Assembly (NCBI GenBank): GCA_944990035.1
Contig: CALYLX010000098.1
Coordinates: forward strand, 434,001 to 498,000
DNA: 64,000 bases
Reading direction: 5' to 3'
From: Clitopilus passeckerianus
Taxonomy: Eukaryota > Basidiomycota > Agaricomycetes > Agaricales > Entolomataceae
Positions 11,750-23,528 of the stretch are shown piece after piece. The notes beneath the pieces were generated by a model. It ran no database searches. It was not told where the DNA came from and was given only the letters and a program-made list of their open reading frames with translations. A program made the translations under genes and the position numbers. The stretch's first letter is position 1, and every line of letters begins with the position of its first letter.

Positions 11750-14038
11750 TCACTGCTCGTTAAGCTCCCGAATCAACCGCATGGCCTCTTCGCTCCTGGG
11801 GCGAATTGTACATCCAAAGGCATCTGGAATCCTAAAGATAGGGTTGTTGAAGTCAACCTTAGGCTCGACCTCTTCACCAGCGTCGTTAAGCGGCTTCGAG
11901 ATGTCGAGCGTTGCGAGCATGGATGCGATGAGGAGCCAGATAGAGGATTCGACGAGGTGGTTGCCAGGGCATTTCCTGAGAGGGAAAGGAGATTAGTTCT
12001 GTGTCAGAGGTGAAGGTAGAGAGGACAAGAATGATGTAAGAAGTAGAAGAAGGAAGATGTGGGGATGGGAAAGGAGTGCCAGTGGGAAGACGCGAAGACG
12101 CGAGAAGGCAAGTCTATTTTCTGCTTCTGCAAATCCCCTTGTCCCGCATCCGGCCAACCCTATCCGTCCCACACGCGGAACAAGACCGGCTCCGCTCAGA
12201 AAGAAACGAAGCACAGAACTCGTAACATGAGCCCATGGCAACCAGAAGTCTGAGGAGCTCCCTACCACTCGAAAAATGAAACCCAATTCACGAAACCATG
12301 AATAGGTGTGAACGGAGAGATGAAGAATGAAAAAGAAAAAGAAAAAACTTGGCTTACCTCCTTCCGAAACCAAAGACATACACCCTCGGATCCATCTTCC
12401 TCTCCTCCTCGGGAGTCAGACCCATAAACCTCTCAGGCCTGAACTCGCCAGGCTGAGGATACAACTTCTCGTCTCTCAGCATCGCCCAGATATTTCCAAA
12501 GACCAACGAGCCTTTCGGAATGAACATCCCGTTGTAGACATCATCTTCCATCAGACGATGGGGGAGGTCTGTGCGGAAAACCGTTTTGTTAGTAACACTG
12601 GTATGGTTGGTGGAATATAGATGCTTACTGAGTGGTACTGGGACTCCCCACCTCCAAACCTCGTTCAGGAGGGACTCGACGTATTTGAGGTTCTCTCGGT
12701 CCTCGAAAGTGGGTAGCCTGCCCTTTCCGCAGACCTGGTCGATCTCGGCTTGGGCCTTTGCAAGAGCTTCGGGGTTGGCCATCATGGCGAGGAGGAAATG
12801 CGAGACAGTTGTGATTGTCTATGAGAAGTTATGTTAACAAAATGTCCTCGCCGAGCACCAGACGCGGCCGTATAGGAGGTGGGTATATGTGCATCTTTTG
12901 GAAGGGAGGTGGTGGTTGGAGAGTAGGTGTGGGAGACACTTACAGTATCAGCGCTCGCGGAATACATAGAGTTGGCAGTCCACTTGAGGTCGAATTCAAA
13001 CTCGTCTGTCATCTTCTCGCCTTCTTCCTCCAACAAAGTGGAGCAGAACGAAGGCTTTGCGGTTCCAGATTTCTTTAGGTGAGTATATGCGTCAGTATCA
13101 TTCTTTGAATCGAAGAAAAAGGTGACTGACAATGCTATCCTTAACCCATGCATATGGCACATCAACGAAGTCCTCCATCTTCTTCTTCCATGCCCTCGCC
13201 TTCTCCTTGAATCCAGCACCAGGTGCCCAGTCGGGCAAAAGTTGCAACTGGGGGATGATATCCACCGGCCAGATGCCTCCACCCGAGGCAATCTCATTCG
13301 ATAGAATGTTGACGCATTCCTCAGCCATGCCGAGGAACGGATCCTGCTCCTTCTCGTCTCCTTTCCCAAGAGCAGGGTGCAGCGGTGCGTCCTTTGGCTC
13401 ATAGCCATAAACCACCGAGAGTGTGAGACCACCAGCATACCTTCTTGTATGGGCGATATACTTCGAGGGTGAAGCAAGGAGCCGAGCAAGGAAGCTGTTC
13501 GTTGAGGTGACGATTAGGGGGTGGTATGCTGGGATAGCGGGTGCCCCGAACGCCTTGTTCATCAGCTTTCGCTGCCGTTTCATCTGGTCGCCGTAGCCTG
13601 TGAAGGCTATCATGTTCTTGCAACCGCAGAGATCGCCACACATGACGAGGGATGGCTTGTCAGAGTAGATTGATCCGCGCTTGTCGAGTAGCTCGTAAGC
13701 AGCTTCAGGGCTGTTGAGGAAGACGAGGCCTTGACCAACGACGTGAAGGTAGACGACATCGCCTGAGACATCCAACTCCGTTAGTTCGTTGGCTGACTTG
13801 CGAAAAGATGTGGATACCCACCATATTGCTTTGCCCACTTCTCAGCAGGTAGCCAAAGTTCTTTTGCTGTCAAGTCGCGTACATTGCCCAGCACAGGAAC
13901 TGGTTTAGGGCCTGGTGGGAGAGGTGTTCCTGCTCGTGCAGAGGACGATGGACCGTATGTCTTGCGGTACCACAGGAAGAATGCGATGAGCAGGGAGGCA
14001 AAGCCAGCAGTATTTGAGGTGGTTACGAGAGACGACAT
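11750..14038 (-). CDS. Cytochrome P450 monooxygenase (group E, class I-like)
   Basis: Six exons (14038-13822, 13762-13131, 13072-12944, 12818-12629, 12568-12358, 11975-11750) give 534 residues, a normal P450 length. The N terminus has a single hydrophobic anchor and then the proline hinge LPPGPKPVPVLGN, placing the enzyme on the ER membrane facing the cytosol. The I-helix reads YSASADTTITTV, so the usual Gly of the oxygen-binding groove is Ser. The K-helix ExxR is EVWR. The PERF-like block is FRPERF. The heme signature FGFGRRKCPG carries the Cys thiolate ligand. It resembles basidiomycete P450s often annotated as O-methylsterigmatocystin oxidoreductase-like; the substrate is unknown. The intron that splits the heme signature (11976-12357) is 382 bp, far longer than its neighbours. 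No other secondary-metabolism gene adjoins it. Confidence 0.95.
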
Positions 14039-17000
14039 TGCGGTTACGAGAAAAAGGAGGTCGTCGTCGTCGTAGACGGTGGAAAGAAAGCGGAGGCGAA
14101 AGGAAGAAGGAAGTTAAAAGTCAAGACGTCAAAGAGCCAACTTGCTTAGCATCTAATACTTATTCGTCTAATGTCATATCCAGGGACAGTCATCTCTGAA
14201 AAAATAATTTGGACATGTCCGTCGGTCCAGGTGTCTTCCAGAAGTCGAAGAAGCATCGCGAATGAAGAGATTAACGACATGTGTTCTTCCTTTTTTGGAA
14301 GTACAAACCCAGTGATTTGGTGGAACGTGATCACGACTATCTATATTTGGCCATTCGCTTTTGCTTCCTCCTCCACCATCAGTGTCGTCTTGCTCCGTTC
14401 TTTCTCGTTCTCCATCCGTAAATTCGTTAGTGCCTGGTTATCCAAAAAGTACGACTCTGGAAGCAATAGCCCTCCTAGTTCTCGGAGATCTCTACACCGC
14501 TACAAATGTATCTATTCACCTCTAATATGCACGCAGATGGTGGCGAAGAACTGAAATGAAGGGGGGTTTCCCATTGAAATGGCCATCTTGGCTCGCGTGT
14601 TCCTCGCCGCCGGTTGGTCGGCTGGAGGCAAGATGATCATCCCGTTCGTGCTAGCTTGAAACCCTCATCAGCTTCCCTGCCTATCTATTTAGCTGTCTCC
14701 GTTATCGACGCACTGAAAAGCAACAAAAGCTCTTCATTTCAGCCAAGGTTTCGCTGATTATTGCGCAGTTTCAAGTAGATTCCAATGACTTCATACAGAG
14801 TTACGCTCGGGCCTATTTTTCCGAGATTTGTGGGCGTCACCCCGAGCCACTTGAGATTGGACCTACACCCAATCCACAGCTTCCTTTCAGAGCACAAGAG
14901 TCACTGTGACGACTTCCGGGCTGCCAGCACCCCTGACGGACACTCCGCGCCTTTCAAAAGCGCCCAGTCGCATGCTTAGGGGCCTTGATACATGAGCACA
15001 CAAAGTCTCCTCCGCCAGCCCTTCCACTTTTCACGTCCGCCTACATGAAGGACCCTAAGGACCCTATCCAAGAAGCCCAAGAAACATTTTCAAGCATTCC
15101 AGACCCTTACTGCGACTCTCCGGTGCCGCCTGAGGCTTTGATCATGACACAAGCAAAGTGCCCACTCGAGTAACTCCAGAACTCCGAATCGGAGCGCTTG
15201 CTCATCCTCCGATGAAATAAGTATTGTCAGTGGGAACAACTCTATTTTCAACCTTCGCGTCGCGGGTGTTTGGAGCCGACGGAAATCGGTATCATCTGAT
15301 GCAACGACGTGGATTGAATTAAAGACATTTAGGTGATCGTCAGTAAATCGTCAGGACTACCCGCGAATCGCTGCACGGTGTAGAGGCGTTCTAAGACCGG
15401 CCGGAGGTGGTGGGAGGGTGGGTCGAGGTTCTGGAAATCGAGCTAAACTTTACACCATACGAGGTCATGGGTGGGAAGGTGTAAAGCCAAGATTCACAAC
15501 TCCAGAGTCACATTTCTTGAAAAGTCCTTCACCTCCGAGTGGCTTATGATTGCCAGTGAGACAGGTTGGCATGGATTCATAAAGGTTATCTTGAAGAGAA
15601 TTGGCTGCACTGGTTGGCTGCACTGGACGTTCCGGTCGTTTGGCGCCGTCGTTTGAAACCTCAAACTGCGCCTGATGAGTCTCTCTAAGCTCTTACTTTG
15701 GCCGATTTCGACGCGGCGCAGAGTTTCAATCTGGTTATGACGTTTCTCAGGCTCATACCACCCAAACTACGTCTAATCTCTCTCTCTCTCTCTCTCTGAT
15801 GCCGAACTTTTCCCTTTGCCAGTCTAAACTCTTGACTTCGTCCTGTACGCTATCCAATGGACCATACGGCACCGAACTCGACCTCGGAGGTGCCTGACTA
15901 GCTCTGACTTCCTGCTTGTACTTTGCACTCGAGCTAAACCAATGACAGATCTTCTGTGGCGCAGAAGATCTAGCTGTCTTTTTATCTTCCCATCTTCGAG
16001 CCCCTGTGTGGGGTATCAAGAGGCCACGGATCCGACGCGGTAGGAATCGAACGGGAAGATGGGGTGCTCACTGCGAGATATATGGACGTGACTCGATCGG
16101 AAAGCATTCTTGGTTTGCTGCTAGTCAAGGGTCTAGCTGCCAATAGGTTGCTTTGTCGATCTGGAAGGCTTCGAGGCATGGAACTCAGGCGAGGGCTCTT
16201 TAGGAGCGGCGAATTAGGCATACATGCTGTAGTTATTCTAGTTGTGGATTTGGGTTCGCTATTTGCTAGCAACCATTGACACTCGGTATATTAGTACCTG
16301 CATCATAACCTACTAATATACATATACGAAGTCTCATTGGCGCCGCCCTCAGATTAGCTCCAGGGAAAGCCATACTGAATTCCAGTTGACCCAGGCAAAT
16401 TGACATTCGAAGGATCTTCATTCCAGGCGGGTACATGACCAATCTTTCGGTAATGCTTTGATTTCAAGGTTATATGGCCACAGACCGACATTAGGTTCAA
16501 GCAAAGTCAAAGTTATGTGCTCAGAGACCTCTTCAAATAAATACCAGAGTCCAAAGCGGTGTGTATCTAACCGTGAAGGCTAGGTGGAAGTGATTACACC
16601 CAGATTTCTCCAGACTGAGCGAGAGGCACCGGTTCGGGGTACCCGTGGGAGGTATATGCCAAATGTAGGTGACACCAGCTTGAAGGTCGTTCAAGTTGTT
16701 GGGGTTGAATTTGCAGGCTTGGGTGATAAAATTCGGCGTAAAGGCCCCTGCTTACATTGCCAACAATGCAATTCAACGCAAACATTCGCTTCTAGCTTCA
16801 AGTTCAACAACGCCTTATTCTCCTAATCGCCCAGACTCGGATTTTTTCGGACGAACCCGTAGCTGTGCGCTTCAACATGAACTCAAGAGTTTCTTCCCCC
16901 GAAATGTTGCCGAAATGGCTTTTGCAACTTGTCCGTGATGATGATGGACCCTGGCTCATGGCAGTCTCATGCATACTCGTTGTTGCTGATACGCCTTTGA

Positions 17001-17299
17001 GTATACGCTTCAGAAGATGGTTCAACTAATTCTCAAGACAGTGGGATCATAGCTCAGGATTTGGTTTCGGCTGATTCGACCATCAGTTAGACTGGCGTCT
17101 AAATTTCAATTGACGACTGGATGGCGAATGCCAGGGTAAGGCTGTGCCATCCTGGTAGTTGAATGAAGGCTGAGCGCTGAAGGACCGTCTTTTGTCAAAT
17201 AATACTCTTTCCCTTCGAGCACGCATCAAGCCCACGACCTTAGACTCGACCGAGCGTTTGCTCCTCAACGCCGGTGCGTCCTCGCCGAACACCCGAGGC
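14039..17299. other. Long gene-poor spacer
   Basis: This contains the P450 promoter at its left end. A plus-strand frame at 14171-14554 contains one hydrophobic stretch (about residues 48-75) but no family resemblance and no splice support, so it is not called. Frames at 14785-15173, 15471-15656, 15753-16279 and 16584-17025 overlap on both strands and look random. A CT microsatellite lies at 15777-15797. No transposon structure was recognised. Confidence 0.3.
15777..15797. repeat. (TC)n microsatellite
   Basis: An uninterrupted run of about ten TC dinucleotides in the spacer between the P450 and NACHT-ankyrin genes. Confidence 0.9.
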
Positions 17300-20200
17300 A
17301 TGGATCATTGCGAGGAGGAAGATGCCAATCGCGGACATCCAACCAATGCTTCAGCGCATTGCTGTACTCCCCACATCTCTACACATCATGCAGGAAATAT
17401 ATCAGCTGGAAATAATCTGACGTTAACCAACATAGTTAATATCACACAAGCCGGCGAGAAATCTGGTAATGAATCCTCTCTAGCTCAAGGTGCACGTGGT
17501 TGACATGACACGGTATTGATAGAGAGACGGAAATTGGCCGACTGGATCTTTGATGCATCGACTGTCAATGTACACGCAATCCAGAAAGAAACGTATGAGA
17601 AGCTAACCCCTGGTACGGGACTATGGATTCTCAAACACCCGAAGTTCGAAGAATGGCTCTCTCGAAGATTAGCTACTCTCTGGGGAACGGGTATACGTGA
17701 GTCCCTCCACCACGGTAACCATACGGGTGCCAATACTCATCTGCCTGAAAGCGGGGGCGGGGAAGACTGTTCTGGCGTGAGGGGCCCGTCCAATGAATGA
17801 TTTCACGCAGACCTGACAGATTTCTAGCTCATTCATCATCAACCATCTTACAAGCCGCCCATGTACAGTGGTCATTTTCCTGTATTGTCGGTTTGGAGAT
17901 GACCTCTCCGTGGCCAAGATCCTTGCTATCCTCTTGCGTCAACTCGTCGAAACCTCCGAAACAGCTTTCAAATATACCTTCGAGAATCTCTTCACACCGT
18001 GTGCCGACAAGAATATCATGCCGACCCTGTCCCAGCTCATAGAAACCATTCGTACAGTGGTCAAATCTCTCGGACAGATCTTCATCATCGTCGATGCGCT
18101 TGACGAGCTACGCGATGACGTCCGCGAAGAACTCCTGCGGCTTCTGATTCCTCTTCAACAGTCGCTGTTTCTCACTTCCAGGCCGCTGTCTCTCTCGCCC
18201 CTTTTTCTGCCCAATCTGGAAATCATTGCTCCAATAGAAGACTTTCAAATCTTCATTGATGCCGAAGTGGCTCGTTTACCTAAATTGAATTCGATTCTCG
18301 CAAATCGGCCAGAAGTCTTGTTAGAAGTGGTGCAGCAGATACAGTCAAAATCTGACGGAATGTAAACATATTGATTCGACTCTACCACCCCTGTGCATAT
18401 TCTGACTCATGTATTAATGCTCAGGTTTCTCCTCGCTGCACTCCAACTCACTACTTTGAGGGGCATTACCACAATCAAAACCCTACGAAAGGCACTTGAG
18501 AAGCTACCAACGACCCTCGCAGAAATGTACAGATTAACTGTACGGCGAATTCGGTTACAGACCGAGGAGGAGCAGACATTAGCTTGTCGAGCCATCCTTT
18601 GGGTAACACATGCGACGCGGGGGCTGCGTGTCACTGAGCTTCTTGAGGCTTTGGCAATTGATCCCGACGATGCCGCTATAGAACCCGATGCTCTCACCAG
18701 CGAGGCTACGTTGATCTCAGTCTGTTGTGGACTCCTCACAATTGAGGCAGATACGCGAATAGTTCGCCTCATTCGTAGGTGGAAGCTTTTCCCTCGACAT
18801 AGGCTTTGATTCAATATTCTCTGTAGACTATACGACGCACGACTTCTTCCTTCAACAGAATGAAGGTCCATTTCACGATCCCCATACACTTGCGTCATCA
18901 GTCTGCGCGGCCTATGTGAGATTGTCAGACGTTTGGGCCCGAGACATCTCCTCTCGCGAAGATCTTGAAGATTTTGGGACGAAATATCCGTTCATAGACT
19001 ATGCCTGCTCGAATTTGGGCTACCACACCTATCATTCCTATTCTCGACCGGACGGCCAGCAGGAGATACACGACCAGGTCCACCAGCTCTTCCTTGAATA
19101 TCCGAAGGTGTTGATACTATGGCATCCAGGGGTTGTTGAGTGGGGTGGTAGAGATATTGACCATGGATGTGTCTCCCATTTCGCGGCACTGTACGGAATC
19201 CCATCAATGTTTGGACTTGGACCTCACACTGAGACGGCCACTTCCCGATCACGACTTGGCTGTACCCCACTATTCTACGCCAGTATGGGTGGCCACTATG
19301 GCATCGCAGAACGCTTACTCGACTCCGGCGGACACAGCATTATAAACATGAAAAATCTCCTCGGATACACGGCCCTCTGCGTAGCGGTAGAACAAGGACA
19401 CGAGCGCGTTGTAGGCCTTCTTATAGGTGCCGGCGCGGACGTTACAGCTGCGACCACATCCGCTCAGGGAACCGCTCTTCATATCGCATCCCAAATTGGT
19501 CACGAATCTATCTCCCGAATTCTTCTTCAATCACCAATCATCAAGGTCAATACAAAAGACATATTTTCACGGACACCTTTACATCTTGCATCGAAGATGG
19601 GCCACCATCTGGTGGTTCAATCATTGCTTGCGTCACCCGAGGCAGAGGTGAACTCGAAAGACCTCAACGGATGGACGGCGCTGCATCATGCAGCGGTGAA
19701 TGGACACGCCTTAACTGTGCGACTCCTTCTCAACTCTCAACACATACAGAGCGACATACCGGATAGGCTCGGGGCCACTCCTCTCCATGTTGCGGCCGAA
19801 AAAGGACATGTGCTCATTGTCCGGATGCTTGTTGATTCCGAAGGTGTGGATCCTAATGCAAGGGCCACATATCGGCAGCAGACCGCACTACACCTCGCAT
19901 CCGAGAATGGCCACGAAGCCGTTGTCCGACAGCTGATGAGCTGCCCAAGCATTGATATCAATTCAAAAGATTCAGCCAGTCGGACAGCGCTTACCCTTGC
20001 ACACGAAAAAGCTCACGACGACGTAATACGACAGCTGAATTGCTCTCCACGCATAGATGCCTGCCCGAAGGATATGACTGGCCGAACCACCCTTCACCTT
20101 GCATCTATCAGTGGCCAAGAAGCAACTGTCCGGCAATTACTCAGCTCTGCACATCCCCTTGTAAATTCAAAGGATCCAGCAGGCTGGACAGCCCTCCACC

Positions 20201-20751
20201 TCGCATCTATCATTGGTCACGAAGCTGTTGTTCAGCAGCTTATTAGCACCCCAGGCGTTGATGTCAACTCAAAGGACACAGCTGGTCGAACTGCCCTCCA
20301 CCTCGCATTAATGAATGGCCACAATGTAGTAGTACAAAACTTGATTGGCTGCAGGCGCCTCGGCGTCAGTTTGTTGGACCAAGCCGGCCAGACGGCACTC
20401 CACCTCGCGTCTACAAATGGCCACGAATCCATTGTTCAACAGCTACTCAATCACCCATGCGTCGACGCCGATATAGAGGACGGCGCAGGATCAACGGCCC
20501 TCCATCGCGCGTGTCGCCAAGGTCGCACAGCGGTTGTCCGTCGACTTATCAACTCACCACTCATCGACGTCAATTCAGAGGATGGAGCTGGCCGAACACC
20601 CCTACACCTCGCTTCTATGCATGGTCACGAAGCAGCCTTTCAAGTGTTGCTTGGCTCTTCACGGGTCGACGTCAACTTGGAGGGCCCGAGGGGTTCGACG
20701 GCCCTCCATGCCACTGCCTCCGAGAAGGGTCATGATGCCGTTGTTCAGTAG
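17300..20751 (+). CDS. NACHT-ankyrin STAND NTPase (NLR-like)
   Basis: Six exons (17300-17465, 17523-17696, 17752-17776, 17828-18361, 18425-18774, 18827-20751) give about 1057 residues. An Asn/Thr-rich leader (AGNISAGNNLTLTN) precedes the linker RRKLADWIFDAST and the Walker A loop GIPGAGKTVLA. The loop is completed across a 25-nt microexon. Walker B is IFIIVDALDEL. A SRPL sensor follows, then GMFLLAALQL and LIHYTTHDFF, both typical of fungal NACHT proteins. From about residue 560, 15 ankyrin repeats of about 33 residues follow (consensus GxTALHLAsxxGHexvVxxLL). Fungal proteins of this type are NLR-like sensors linked to non-self recognition and cell death. The stop falls inside repeat 15 and decayed repeats continue beyond it, so the protein looks C-terminally truncated. 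Confidence 0.9.
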
Positions 20752-21240
20752 CCAAACGCCGAGCTGCCTGAGCTGCCCATCCATGAACTGTGAGGACGCC
20801 CTGACAGCACACACTGATGTCAACTTGGAGGATCCAGTTCAGGGCTACCTGTGGACGCCCTCAACCTCGCGTCTGGGATGGTCGTGACGCTATTTTTGGT
20901 AGCTAATTAGCTCCTCACCCGGCCTGAAGGCTGGACAGCCCCCCGTCTCGTATCCGAGAACGAAAGAGCGGGAATTGTCGCGGTGGCGTGTATACTAACT
21001 ACAAGGATCAAACCGCCTGGAACGCCCTCTACATGGCACCTGTGAAAGGATGAAAAAGAGGTACTCGAAACCGACGGGAAAGGCTCGTGTGCCTCGACAG
21101 CCCTCCAGCTCGCATCTCAATCTCGATAATGCCACACAGACGTTGTCAAGCTTTTCCCCATAATAGACAACATCAATATTTCCTTCAACTGACATATTTG
21201 ACCGCGCCGCCCTGCAAATAGCGACCTAAGTGTAGTTACA
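20752..21240 (+). pseudogene. Decayed ankyrin-repeat tail of the NACHT-ankyrin gene
   Basis: Beyond the stop at 20749-20751 the repeat pattern can still be read in broken form. At about 20818-20885 a VNLEDP-type linker and the remnant LPVDALNLASGM can be seen. At about 21098-21160 the remnant STALQLASQSR is followed by HTDVVKLF. Stops and frame changes interrupt all of them. These match the linker and helix positions of the intact repeats, so the array was once longer. Confidence 0.6.
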
Positions 21241-22163
21241 AGTCGATTGAACAACAACTCTCTAACCCCTTGCATGGCTACATCATTCATTTGATATGGA
21301 CGCGGTCCAGCAAGTTAACATGGATTGGGTACTCCCGATCCGTTAATGGCAGCTTCCTATTACATGTCGGAGTACTTTACTCGCATGCGCTGGATGGGCG
21401 TATTGCCAACACCCTGTGTATCTTCCTTGGTATTTAGCTACAGAATAAAGAACATGACGAAGGGCCAAATCTAATATCCCAACGCCAGGAGGTGGCCAGG
21501 TGATCATATTCAGTGAGTGGTCAGGTATAGAAATCAATTCAAGAAGGCGGAGTAGTAGGGATTATTTTGCGATAGCCCTGAGTAGGTCACAGCCTACCCC
21601 AACGGACTGCTTCGGACTTACACAGTTACGGGCGTATGTGTGTGGAAGATTTGTACTAAACCATGTCTCGTAATGAGGCTCGCGTCAGCGCTTACCGGCG
21701 GACGCGTCAGTACTTAGGGTGCTGGTACCCATCTTAGAGCTTGGAGGCTGACCAAGCTATCCGCTGTCCCTGTTTCTCCTCAGAGGCGATGGAAAGGAGA
21801 TGATGATTACCCATTTCCACGATGTCTGCCGCGTTTCCGTAGCTTGATATGGATCGCACTACACCTGCAGAGGCGCCAAGGTCGCCAAAGCCCTCGAACT
21901 CAACGTTATCCGTCTACCCGCATTCAACCCTTTCTTCCAATATTAGAGAGCGTTCTCAGCGTTGATGATTAGAAATGCTATGTTCTTAAGCTACTGCGGC
22001 TTAAACCTGCCAAGTTGAGGCCTCTACGGAGTCGGTATAAAGCTGGCCAACAAGAACTGGACTCGACATCATCCAAAGCACACACTAGTCTCAGCTTCTA
22101 CCTCGAACGATATAAGCCAAAGAAACTTTCTGACTTCCTTATTTCTGATCGAATATTACCACA
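21241..22163. other. Spacer with the GST promoter
   Basis: No coding or RNA gene was recognised. A TATAAA at 22036-22041 lies about 120 bp upstream of the GST start codon and is a plausible core promoter element. The short frame at 22015-22341 is a shadow of the GST first exon. Confidence 0.4.
22036..22041 (+). promoter_or_regulatory. Candidate TATA box of the GST gene
   Basis: TATAAA, about 120 bp 5' of the ATG at 22164, in a spacer with no other gene. The assignment rests on position and sequence only. Confidence 0.35.
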
Positions 22164-22988
22164 ATGGTTGTTCAACTCTACGGATTCCATCTCTCCACCT
22201 GCTCACGCCGTGTGGTCACCTACCTCTACGAGAAGAAGATCCCTTTCGAGTTCCACAGTGTTGACATGTTTGTCGGCGCTCACAAGGACAAAGAGTTCGT
22301 CAAGTCTAAGCATCCTTTCGGCATGGTCCCTGTCCTCGTAAGATCTCTCTTGCCTTCCTTGATTTGATCTCATAAACTGTCAATACTAGGAGGACGATGG
22401 CTTCGTTATCTACGAAAGCCGTGCTATTATCCGCTACCTCGAGTCCAAGTACTCCGAACAGGGTCCTAAGCTTGCTCCCTCTCCAACCGATATCAAGAAG
22501 ACCGCCATATACGAACAAGCTGCTTCCGTCGAGGTTTCCAACTTTGACCCCCTCGCCTCCAAGCTTCATTTTGAGAACATCATTAAGCCGTACGTTCTTG
22601 AGGTCTTAACCCTTAGAAATTCTTCTCATCCATAATTCAGCCTCATCAAGCAGGAGACCAACAAGCAGGTCGTCGCTGAGAATCTTGCGCTCTTAGAGAT
22701 TCGTCTTGACGGCTACGAATCCATTTTGGCCAAGCAAAAGTACATTGCCGGTGATGTAAGTGTCTACGGCTATTAGATACACAACCCCACTTACCGTTTT
22801 ATCAGGATTACACCTTGATTGATCTTTTCTACCTTCCGTATGGGGAGGGTCTCGGCGAGGCTGGGTACGATCTTTTGAAGGACGAAGCGAAGCGCCCCAA
22901 TGTTGCCAGATGGTGGAAGGATATTTCTTCCAGGGAGGCTTGGACCAAGGCTAAGCATGGTGAAATGATCACCACTCTCTCTTACTGA
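22164..22988 (+). CDS. Glutathione S-transferase, phi-like
   Basis: Four exons (from 22164 to about 22337, 22390-22589, about 22642-22755 and 22806-22988) encode about 215 residues, normal for a cytosolic GST. The N-terminal thioredoxin-fold domain starts MVVQLYGFHLSTCSRRV. The candidate glutathione-activating residue is the Ser/Thr/Cys cluster at residues 11-14. HPFGMVPVLEDDG with its cis-proline VPV and YESRAIIRYLESKY form the glutathione site. The C-terminal helical domain contains the N-capping region DYTLIDLFYLP and PNVARWWKDISSREAW. The enzyme would conjugate glutathione to electrophiles in the cytosol (stress or xenobiotic detoxification). Splice sites are canonical and no lesion is seen. 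Confidence 0.93.
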
Positions 22989-23528
22989 ACAGTTTCAAAT
23001 GTCCCATAAATTTGTATCAAGGGCCTAAGGCTTTCTTCGTCTGGATTGATTATTTTCATTTCTTGATTATCTTCGCGTTTTGTAATAAACTTGATGTTGC
23101 AGAAAGGGCACGCTTGGAGAATGAGATCTTGAGAGTGCCTATTTCGATCAAGAGATTGACAGTAGTGGTACTGGCAAGATCCTCCCCATCTTTATTGCTA
23201 CTTTAGGCCCCAAAAAAGACTATACTGGGCACTCTTTGATTAGCAGGTGGATCTTGTGACGTCTCATCCTCATCACTACGCACCGCAATTCTTGAAAGAA
23301 GCCTGCCGATCCTAGACTAAGTACTCAATGACCGCAGTTGATCTCTCAACGAGTCCTGGAAGCTGTGGCCTCAGCGAACCACGCGTTCACGTTCAGGTCT
23401 CGCCCTCTCTGCATCACCGAATGTCTATAATTCCCAGATATTAATCTACAAGAAGCCCATGTAGCGTTTGATATACTAATACATATGAGGAAGGGGATTT
23501 ATGGTGGTGTTTCTTGATACTGTTCCCG
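22989..23528. other. 3' spacer between convergent genes
   Basis: This lies between the plus-strand GST and the minus-strand DUF6533 gene, which converge. It presumably holds both 3' UTRs; no other feature was recognised. Confidence 0.35.

Noticed and set aside
11993..12379. 128-codon frame inside the long P450 intron.
   Set aside because: Pyrimidine-rich intron sequence giving Phe/Leu/Ser runs; no domain, and the flanking splice sites join the heme motif exactly.
14171..14554. Plus-strand frame with one hydrophobic segment upstream of the P450.
   Set aside because: A single hydrophobic stretch without homology, introns or promoter context is not enough.
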